NCBI GenBank assembly: GCA_004835665.1
Contig: RBKR01000003.1
Span: 1,550,001-1,614,000, forward strand
Reading direction: 5' to 3'
DNA length: 64,000 bases
DNA from: Phoma sp. XZ068
Taxonomy: Eukaryota > Ascomycota > Dothideomycetes > Pleosporales > Didymellaceae
In this document: positions 56,901-64,000 of the stretch, in pieces
How positions within the stretch are numbered: the first letter of the stretch is position 1
Layout of the letters: each line of letters begins with the position of its first letter
The notes under the pieces: model-generated
Seen by the model: the letters and a program-made list of their open reading frames with translations, nothing else
Databases searched by the model: none
What the model was told of the DNA's origin: nothing
Position numbers and translations under genes: made by a program

Positions 56901-57033
56901 CTCTTCCGGTACATATTCGACTTCACGTTCGCGATTGACGTCAACGCGATCCTGCCAGCGCGTCTCCTGACGACGTTCTGCAGCACATCTTAGCACTACA
57001 CATACATAATTACCCCTCCACCCATCAGTAAAC
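53985..57033. other. 3-kb gene-poor region
   Basis: The longest stretch without a supported gene. A G-rich plus-strand patch lies at 54540-54790 and a C/A-rich patch at 56390-57000, the latter probably promoter and leader of the next gene. Open frames up to 234 codons (about 55990-56690, plus) have compositional bias and no motif, so I do not call them. It could hold a non-coding transcript or a long promoter. Confidence 0.5.
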
Positions 57034-59595
57034 ATGCCAAACGAGCAGGATCACATCGGGAGAACGGGTGCAGCGGGGATGAGCACAGCACAAACGACGC
57101 CCAGCACAATACCGCCTACCATGTCCGCAGATGACGAGGTTCCGGCCGACGTCGACGAACCCCCGGAACAAGGACGTACCCCGCGACCAGCACCTTTGAA
57201 GATCCAACACTCCTCGACAGCATCCTTCACCAAGATCTCGAAACACACCATCGACCGCAAAACATCACTCCTGACCTCCGCCCTGCAATCAGCTTCGAAT
57301 ACGAGCTCGCCCGTTGACGAGCAGTCCGACCGGGATCCTCCGCGTGGCATGTCGTGCATTTCCACGTGGAGCAACAGCACCATCTCGACCGCTGATCTGA
57401 CCAGCGACGGAGGCTTCACGAGTCCCGGCACAAGGACGTGCACGCCGAGCCCTCCACTGCCCTCCACCATGATCCACACCATGCTACCGCCATTCACGAA
57501 GAAGCCGTCTGAGCAGCGAATTACCTTAGTTGGACAGGAGAACGACACCGTTGCAGCGCCCAAGCCCGAAGGTCCCGCCGGCGAACAGGGTGTTGAGGCA
57601 ACTTTGGGTAGGAAGAGGTGCATCATGTTTGCATGCGGCGGCAAGAAGGAGGAAAAGAAGCCAGTCGAGGCACCCTCAAAGCCAACAACTCCTCCACCTG
57701 CTGAGGAACCACCCAAGCGTGCCTGTACCATCAAGTTTGCCTGCGCAAAGCCCACGACACCCGCACCTGCTGAAGAGCCATCAAAGCGTTCTTGTACCAT
57801 CAAGTTCGCCTGTCCTGCCAAAGTCTCTACAGAGGCGCCCTCGAAGCCAAAGGCTCCCCGTCGCGCTGCCAGCCCCGCACCACCACCACGTAGGATGCCT
57901 TTATCCCCAAAGCCATCGCCGAGAGCCCACCGTGACTCTGACTCCACAGTCCGCAACAACTCTCCCATCAGTGTCCGCAAGGTATCGATAGTCGACCGCA
58001 CCCGCCGTTTAAGCCAAAACTCGGAACTCGCCCACACCGAAGCCTACCGTTTCCACGAGTTTGCAAGCTCGGAAGAGGAAGTCGACGAATGGACGCAAGA
58101 GGTCACGTGTCACCGCAATCGACTTACGGTGGGAGACACTCTCAGAGTCGAGAACAATCTCCGTCTATTGGTTGAGGAGGTTGAGGAAGAGGCGTTGGAA
58201 GACGACGATGATGATGCCGCTGACGATGAGGAAGATGATGATGACGATGATGGTGATGACGAGGACAACAACAGCGATGCTTACAGCGACATTACCGATG
58301 AGGGTTTCCAGACAGACGACGAAGAAGGTTTCGCGATCTCAGACGATGAGAGTGATGCTGGATCTGACTACAACTGGTGGGCACCAGCAGCTTCAACTGC
58401 AGCCACATCCATCGATCACATCGGCAATCTTCGACCCAAAAACCACCGCACTGTGTCTGAGTCTTCTATTGGTTCTCTGGAAAGCCGCAAGAATGGTTTC
58501 AAGATGTTTGAGCGGTCGGAGGGCCAGCGTGCAGACGGCCCGACAGCCCCATCAGTCAGGCGCAAGAAGTCGAAGCCAGTGAACATCCGCATACCAACCC
58601 CTGAACTCCCTGACAGCACTGACTTCGTTTGTGGAACCCTCGACGAGGATAGGCCAGCGGAAGAAGCGTACATGTCGAACTTGGAACGCCGTCGTGCCGC
58701 CAAGCACAAGCCGGCACCTCAAGACATCGATCCCAGTTTCCCAGCCTCGGACCCTGAGCTTGTGGATGACGAGGAGGACGAGGTGGATGACATTGAGAAT
58801 CCTTCAGAGAGCGACAACTACTTCATGATGCACGGGCGAATGGATCTTATCGACGGCGTACCACGTGGGCGTCGCAGGGATACCTTGAAGCAGCGCTCTC
58901 CTCCCGTACACTCACCGAAACGACTTCGCTCGCCTCCCCCAGCCAAGCGTGCTGTCCACCGATCACCACCGCCGCCCACTAAGCGTGCAGTGCATCGCTC
59001 ACCACCTCCCCCCACCAAGAGGCCTGCCCACCGATCTCCACCTCCGCCCACCAAGAAGGCTGTCCACCGCTCCCCTCCACCACCTCGTGCGCTCTTCGGC
59101 AAATCACCAATCCGAGCACGCTCTCCGGCTCCTGTTCGCCTACGATCACCACCTCCTTCCCGTCGTGGTTCTGCTAATATCCTGGCTTCACGGCAGCGTT
59201 CTGAGATGTCCATCAAGTTTGGCGGTATTGGTGAGCGACCAGCACTGACTGTGTCGGCCTCGTTACCTCGAACGCCCATCACTGCTCACCACAACCCCCT
59301 GGAGTATGATGACGACGAGGAGACAAGCACGAACGACATGCCTGCTGTTCGCCGGGCCATTGACATTCAAGTCGGACTCGAGAAGAAGAGGCAGCGTCGC
59401 AGGGAACAGCTGTACAGAAAGCAGCACCGCAAGACTACCAAAGAGAAACGCCCACCGCCTCCTGGACGAGGTGCAGAGCGCATGCGTGGGATTGGTCTGC
59501 AGATGGCCGCCTACAAAGGCAAAACAGCAGCCTTTAACCCATTCCATGTTCCGGCGTCGCCAACGCAGGAGAACATGCACGTGCTGTCGGTGTAA
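57034..59595 (+). CDS. low-complexity protein resembling fungal DUF2457 family
   Basis: Single exon, 853 residues, largely disordered. Order of features: Ser/Thr-rich N-terminus with SCISTWSNSTISTADLTSDG; a triplicated Cys motif KRCIMFACG, KRACTIKFACA and KRSCTIKFACP (about 195, 228 and 251); a basic Pro-rich part; an ordered-looking block VDRTRRLSQNSELAHTEAYR and VTCHRNRLTVGDTLRVEN; an acidic run of about 35 Asp/Glu (about 385-420); SDAGSDYNWWAP; a second ordered block RIPTPELPDSTDFVCGTLDE and AYMSNLERRRAAKH; a four-copy 12-residue RSPPPPTK(R/K) array (about 637-685); and a basic C-terminus. The acidic and NWW segments match my memory of DUF2457 proteins, which have no known biochemical function. 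Nuclear or cytoskeletal localisation is a guess. Confidence 0.85.
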   Translation: MPNEQDHIGRTGAAGMSTAQTTPSTIPPTMSADDEVPADVDEPPEQGRTPRPAPLKIQHSSTASFTKISKHTIDRKTSLLTSALQSASNTSSPVDEQSDRDPPRGMSCISTWSNSTISTADLTSDGGFTSPGTRTCTPSPPLPSTMIHTMLPPFTKKPSEQRITLVGQENDTVAAPKPEGPAGEQGVEATLGRKRCIMFACGGKKEEKKPVEAPSKPTTPPPAEEPPKRACTIKFACAKPTTPAPAEEPSKRSCTIKFACPAKVSTEAPSKPKAPRRAASPAPPPRRMPLSPKPSPRAHRDSDSTVRNNSPISVRKVSIVDRTRRLSQNSELAHTEAYRFHEFASSEEEVDEWTQEVTCHRNRLTVGDTLRVENNLRLLVEEVEEEALEDDDDDAADDEEDDDDDDGDDEDNNSDAYSDITDEGFQTDDEEGFAISDDESDAGSDYNWWAPAASTAATSIDHIGNLRPKNHRTVSESSIGSLESRKNGFKMFERSEGQRADGPTAPSVRRKKSKPVNIRIPTPELPDSTDFVCGTLDEDRPAEEAYMSNLERRRAAKHKPAPQDIDPSFPASDPELVDDEEDEVDDIENPSESDNYFMMHGRMDLIDGVPRGRRRDTLKQRSPPVHSPKRLRSPPPAKRAVHRSPPPPTKRAVHRSPPPPTKRPAHRSPPPPTKKAVHRSPPPPRALFGKSPIRARSPAPVRLRSPPPSRRGSANILASRQRSEMSIKFGGIGERPALTVSASLPRTPITAHHNPLEYDDDEETSTNDMPAVRRAIDIQVGLEKKRQRRREQLYRKQHRKTTKEKRPPPPGRGAERMRGIGLQMAAYKGKTAAFNPFHVPASPTQENMHVLSV
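58940..59085 (+). repeat. coding tandem repeat of 36-nt units
   Basis: Four consecutive 12-residue copies of (A/T)K(R/K)(A/P)(V/A)HRSPPPP inside the DUF2457-like gene. DNA copies are similar but not identical. RSPPPP is a minimal proline-directed kinase and SH3/WW-type motif. Confidence 0.85.
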
Positions 59596-61119
59596 AAGAC
59601 AGTACAGCGTGTAGAACAGCGCCGCCAACCAAAAGGTTGGCCCTTGACAAGACCTCGCGCACGATGCGAGGCTTGCTGGTCGCTGTTCACACAACCCAGG
59701 TAGAGCAGCCCACGAAGGCATGCTCCCACCATTCGATTCTTCAACACTATTTATTGACACGGTAGCTTCAATACTTTCGCTGCTGGCTACTCATGTACAT
59801 AGCCACCCATTACTACATTGAATCAGACAAAGATCATGGTATATTTTCATTGCTAGATTGTCTGATAGTTTTTCGTTTGTGTTTGGTTTATAGCAGCATA
59901 GCATGCATGGGCTTGGGCAAGGTGCATTGATGGGCTCCCTCGTTTTTGAAGAGGTGAGGGCCCTTGGGAGTTTGCTTTAGCTACACCATGATGAATATAC
60001 GATTCTTTTTTTCTTTCCAAACATATTCCTCACGTGCAGCGTACGTGCTTTGTGGTGTTGTACTGTGAGAAGGAGAACCTCGGCAGTTTGAGCCGGTGCG
60101 CCAGCCACATTGGTTTGGTAATACTTGGTAATTACCGCAATGTGTTGTTGATAGACGTGTTGAGACGCTACACGCATGTCCCCCCAATCGGCCTAGCTGT
60201 CTTGCGTGGCCGTTCCACTGTACACCCAACGATCAGCAGTGTATTCTGCAGATGATGGGAAATGTCATGTCGCAAGCAGAATGGTTCTGCAGCAGAGGTT
60301 CAGAAACGAGCTCGTACTGCCGCTACTCGCTACGGGTTTCTCGTTTGGCATGTGTGGTGCCGGCCACAGTGACACTGCTGCATGGTCATCAACAGCAGCG
60401 TTGAACTCTCCAAACCGCGTGGGAAACTGACTACCCATCCCAGTCCCGCGCCAACACGCTGCACGACTTGTTCCGTCGAAGAGACATGCTACCGAGGTTT
60501 GGTGCAGCTAGCCTCGGCGCTGCGGACTCGATGTCGGGACTTTGGATGCCAGATTGGGTCTTGTAGGGATGGGCTTGTCAAAGCCACGGGTTGAGGCTGA
60601 AGGGAGATTTGGGGCTGCAGCGTTTGATATGGTTGATTTGCGTGTGCTACACCGACAGACACAGCACGCAACACGGCAGTCGAAGTCGTCACTGTCACTG
60701 TCAGTAGTTAGCCTACAGATAAATGCTGGAGGACTGCATTGTGGTGCACTTGTGTGCATGGTTTCTGGCATCGTCTGGCAAGGTTATATTCTGCCCTTCG
60801 ATGAATCCTAGCACAGCGAGCCCTATCACTAATGCAATCGATTCACCGCGAGATAGGTATGATATTGCAAAATGATGTATTTATTCTATTTAAAAACAGC
60901 GGCTATATGGTATCTTATTGTGGTATCTTAGTGAGTGCACGCCGGGGGTTCAAAACAAGGTCAAGGTCAAGCAAGACAACGCCAAAGTACGCGCATGCAA
61001 CCAACCACACCCCAAACAAAAATGCAAGAAAATCAAGTCAAACAGGAGTGGTGAGACTCTGCGTGCAAAACACGAGTGGCAGGACTAACGTGCAAAACAC
61101 AGTGGAGGTCAACAACAGG
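59596..61119. other. 1.5-kb convergent intergenic region
   Basis: Between the 3' ends of the DUF2457-like and WD40 genes. AT-rich near 59830-59890 and 60860-60920. No gene, RNA or repeat recognised. Confidence 0.5.
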
Positions 61120-64000
61120 CTATACTCGGTCCTCGGCAAAGTCAAGGACCTCGCAGTCGTCCTCGAAGAAGCCCTCCTCGCCTTCTTCGCCGTCACGCTG
61201 AACGCGTCTGCGTCTGGTGGTCACAACGACTTGCTCGACCTCCTCTTCGTCGTCGTTGAGAACGAGCTTGTTCTCGATCCTGGCTGCGACACCGGCTACA
61301 AACTCGTCTTCGTCGAGCTCGTGGCTGTGTGTTGCGGGAGACGAGATGCGAACAGCTTCAATGTCCTCGCCGAAGAGCCAGGGTGTGTTGTCCTCTTCGT
61401 GGTGAAGGTTGCTGGCGAGACTGGGTATTGACGGTTGATACTCGCTGCTACTCTCGTGTACACTGGACAAAGGGTGCGAGAAGACAAAACGAGTGACACG
61501 TCGATCTGTGTAGAACGGCTGGTATGGCGGGTTTGTTTCGATCTCAGAGAAGCTTAGAGGAGCTAGGGTTGAGCCTGCTCCTTTGGCTCCACGTGCAGCA
61601 GGTTTGCGTGGAAGAACTCGAGGTAGCCATTCTCCATACACATCGTTCGTCGATTCTTGGTCTCCAGGCTGTGGGTACAGCTGCCCGGTTACAGAAGGTG
61701 GAAGAGGTGAGTCTGGGACGGGGGCAAGGCCGAACTCGACTACCTTTCTTTTCGAGATCGATGTCGCGTTGGCGGCTTTGCCTTTACCAGTAGCAGGTCG
61801 CATTTGGACTCGCCAGATCTGCAATACGCCACCAGCAACCAGGGCGATAGATCCTCGACCCTTGCCGGAGAGCCATCGTACGCTGTAAGGCTTGACACCG
61901 CTAGGCGACACAGGTAGTGCGAGCTTGTTATCCCCAGCATGTCGGATGTTGTTGATAGAATTGCCCACACCAGCGGCCACTGCTTTGCTAGATTTCGCAC
62001 CCGCCGCAGGTGTCATGCCGAGACTGCTGAAGGTAAAGCGAGAGCCATTACTAGTAGCTCGGCCACGAACAGCATTGAAGAACGGCTTCGCTGTACCGTT
62101 GATCGCTTGCATAGCAGACCCAACCGCACCTCCGTTGCTTGCCAGCGCTGCATCGTCTTTCGGTTTCGCTGCGCCTGCTGGACGAGTTCGTCTGGACGGC
62201 GGCCATTGGAAGGCTGAGGCTGGCATGAGGAACATGTGCACCGTGCCTTTGTCTGTGACAACGGCGACTTTGTCAATACGAGGAGCAGACCACGCCACAT
62301 CGATGACGTTAGTCACTGTGATGCGAGTGAATCTGGCCACTTGTCGTACGTGTGGTCCTAGTGCCTGTTCCCTGGCGGACTTGCGTGCTCTTCTAAAGTT
62401 TATGCGTTTGAGATCCCATACTTCTTGGAGGTCGCCCTTCTTGCTGATGGTCATCAGCATTAGACCAGTCGGAGAAAATGATAGGAAGCTGCAGCCGTGT
62501 GTTGCAGGAATGACTGCGATTGGTTGCAAAGCGCTCTTGCTTCGTGACTCCTCCACCTCGATGAGTCTCTGCAAGTCGTGCACAGCGATTACGGTGGCTT
62601 CCTGTCGTGGCTGTGCTTGGTTATGTCCATGAGTGGGTGGGAAGTAGTGTTGCATTGGATCCTGATATGGTAGGTTGTTCGCGGTGCCCTTGTTCATGTA
62701 GCTCTTGAAAGCCTGCATACTCTTCTCAGTGGCCCAGCGTGCGCCTTGGATCGCGACCTGCGTACCCTCTCTGGTCAGACGGTTCAGGAGACTAGCTCCT
62801 TCAGGAGCATCCACAGCACAGTTCGATGCTGGTTGAGGTGGCGCGCTGTGGTAGGCAATACCGGGTGGTCGTTCGTAGTAAGGAGATGTCAGAGCTGTGC
62901 CGTTGACTTGGTATTGCGAGCTGGATGCGGGAGGAGTTACAGCCAGCCAGCGGTCCGAAAGGGAGAAGACCGGCACACCATATTTCTCGGGTGGGACATC
63001 TTCATGGCTGCCATCCGCGCCGCTCGAGGCACTCGAAGGGGTCACCCGCTCGCGCAGTTGCACAGAGGTCCAGAGCTTGCCTATACAGCGGAATCGCTCT
63101 GCGTGTTCTTCGTAGCCTTTGAGATAAGGGGCAAAAACAAAGACCTCTCCACTGGTACCAGAGGCAACAACAACAAACTTTCCGTTCGCATCGACGACTA
63201 ACTCTCCAACTGGAGCAGGAGGTTGAAAGAGAGGACTTCCCACAGGAGTAATCAAAGGCACTAAAGGACTTGTGTACAGGGTTGCCAGCTTCGTCTGCTC
63301 CTTGAGGGAATAGAGCTCGACTGTAGTTTGGTAGCCGCTTACCTGTGTCGATGAGTCGTTGCTAGAAGGTCTACTGGGAGACTCAGAGGCCGAGTCATCG
63401 ATGACAGACGACGAGCCACTTCCACTTCCACTACTGCGACTCTCTTTTAGAACAGGTCCATGCAGCGTGAGAGCAATCAGCGGTCTGAACTTCGCCAGTG
63501 GGTCCCTTCGTGAGCTCCACGGTAGGATCTTTGCACCAATGACGCCGCCTCTCAAGCCTTCCAAGCGACCTACAATGTCAAGCCTACCCCTTTCGACTCG
63601 AAAGACATCCAGACCGCCCTGTGACCCAACCAAAAGAACATTCTCCGTACTTCGAGCGGCTTCGTCCCCAGCCATGCTCAACGTGTCGAATCCACAGAAG
63701 TATCCGCCCTCGCCTGGGGCGATACCTCCATCGCGTATTCCATCGAGACCAAGGTCGAGCTCAGGGGCGCCGTAGAAGTGTGCTTGTGGCTGGTGGGGTA
63801 GAGGAGGATTTCCGGCAAAGTTCTGCGACAACGGACGGCCAGTGTACTGTGAGTACGTAGACGGCCTACGATCTCTCCCACCAAAAGTGGCCTGCTGACT
63901 AGGATGACTCAGAGGACGACCTCCGAGTGCTGGAGGCGAGTTCGACATGCCCGGCATGAAGAGACCGTCTCTAGCACCGGGCGAGTTCTGGAACGTCGGT
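61120..64000 (-). CDS. WD40/beta-propeller protein, BCAS3-like, N-terminus beyond window
   Basis: At least 945 residues from the Met at 63957, but the frame stays open and coding-like (FQNSPGARDGLF) to the right edge, so the true start is probably outside. No intron in the part seen. Propeller strands: ENVLLVGSQGGLDVFRVERG, VGELVVDANGKFVVVASGTS, ATVIAVHDLQRLIEVEESRS, GCSFLSFSPTGLMLMTISKK, GDLQEVWDLKRINFRRARKS and VIDVAWSAPRIDKVAVVTDK, with Ser-rich and Gly-rich insertions. The tail is acidic (NDDEEEVEQ, EDDCEVLDFAEDRV). The block F.SPTG..L.T.S..G...VWDL resembles PROPPIN/BCAS3 proteins, which act in phosphoinositide-dependent autophagy; a specific role here is inference. Confidence 0.83.
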   Translation of the reverse strand, partial: PTFQNSPGARDGLFMPGMSNSPPALGGRPLSHPSQQATFGGRDRRPSTYSQYTGRPLSQNFAGNPPLPHQPQAHFYGAPELDLGLDGIRDGGIAPGEGGYFCGFDTLSMAGDEAARSTENVLLVGSQGGLDVFRVERGRLDIVGRLEGLRGGVIGAKILPWSSRRDPLAKFRPLIALTLHGPVLKESRSSGSGSGSSSVIDDSASESPSRPSSNDSSTQVSGYQTTVELYSLKEQTKLATLYTSPLVPLITPVGSPLFQPPAPVGELVVDANGKFVVVASGTSGEVFVFAPYLKGYEEHAERFRCIGKLWTSVQLRERVTPSSASSGADGSHEDVPPEKYGVPVFSLSDRWLAVTPPASSSQYQVNGTALTSPYYERPPGIAYHSAPPQPASNCAVDAPEGASLLNRLTREGTQVAIQGARWATEKSMQAFKSYMNKGTANNLPYQDPMQHYFPPTHGHNQAQPRQEATVIAVHDLQRLIEVEESRSKSALQPIAVIPATHGCSFLSFSPTGLMLMTISKKGDLQEVWDLKRINFRRARKSAREQALGPHVRQVARFTRITVTNVIDVAWSAPRIDKVAVVTDKGTVHMFLMPASAFQWPPSRRTRPAGAAKPKDDAALASNGGAVGSAMQAINGTAKPFFNAVRGRATSNGSRFTFSSLGMTPAAGAKSSKAVAAGVGNSINNIRHAGDNKLALPVSPSGVKPYSVRWLSGKGRGSIALVAGGVLQIWRVQMRPATGKGKAANATSISKRKVVEFGLAPVPDSPLPPSVTGQLYPQPGDQESTNDVYGEWLPRVLPRKPAARGAKGAGSTLAPLSFSEIETNPPYQPFYTDRRVTRFVFSHPLSSVHESSSEYQPSIPSLASNLHHEEDNTPWLFGEDIEAVRISSPATHSHELDEDEFVAGVAARIENKLVLNDDEEEVEQVVVTTRRRRVQRDGEEGEEGFFEDDCEVLDFAEDRV

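Noticed and set aside
60832..61431. 199-codon plus-strand open frame
   Set aside because: Mostly antisense to the 3' end of the WD40/BCAS3-like gene; no independent support.

Overview
The window looks like an ordinary chromosomal segment of a filamentous ascomycete (Pezizomycotina). Evidence: about 40 short spliceosomal introns, nearly all 44-65 nt with GT...AG ends and CTAAC/CTGAC-type branch sites; a plant-type (class II) DAHP synthase; a fungal seven-helix rhodopsin-like receptor; a Zn2Cys6 transcription factor; a fungal Spc7/KNL1 with MELT repeats; and several fungus-only proteins of unknown function. Dothideomycetes is my guess for the class, but weakly supported. I see no transposon, CRISPR array, tRNA, rRNA or secondary-metabolite cluster.

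Layout. 1-10.7 kb: 40S ribosomal protein S2 (cut by the left edge), a coiled-coil protein (possibly Atg28-like), a serine hydrolase, a PHO84-type phosphate permease and a Dcr2-type phosphatase. 10.9-21.7 kb: a mitochondrial TRM61-like tRNA methyltransferase divergent from DCR2, two uncharacterised proteins, a BTB protein, a rhodopsin-like membrane protein and COQ4. 21.9-31.2 kb: a SET-domain methyltransferase divergent from COQ4, a large repeat-rich BRCT protein, a small unknown protein and a CSC1/TMEM63 cation channel. 31.7-40.8 kb: a 3-hydroxyisobutyrate-dehydrogenase-like enzyme, a Zn2Cys6 regulator, two small unknown proteins, class II DAHP synthase, a HYPK-like chaperone and an AT-hook/transmembrane protein. 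41.3-54 kb: a patatin-type lipase, the kinetochore scaffold KNL1/Spc7, a secreted type-B carboxylesterase and an HSL-type hydrolase. 54-64 kb: a 3-kb gene-poor stretch, a large low-complexity protein (DUF2457-like) and a WD40/BCAS3-like protein running off the right edge.

Most genes are housekeeping or single-copy and do not form one pathway. Neighbour relations that may matter are the short divergent promoters (DCR2/TRM61-like, COQ4/SET), the regulator next to the dehydrogenase, and the tight convergent HYPK/AT-hook pair. The most unusual material is protein-level repetition: a 23-residue YPKTPAH array in the BRCT protein, a triplicated Cys-containing motif plus a 12-residue RSPPPPTK array in the DUF2457-like protein, and an AT-hook joined to a C-terminal membrane segment. 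I did not find a clearly new multi-gene system. Exon boundaries were worked out by hand from splice signals and reading phase; every spliced model sums to a whole number of codons, and most start codons given are the first usable ATG.
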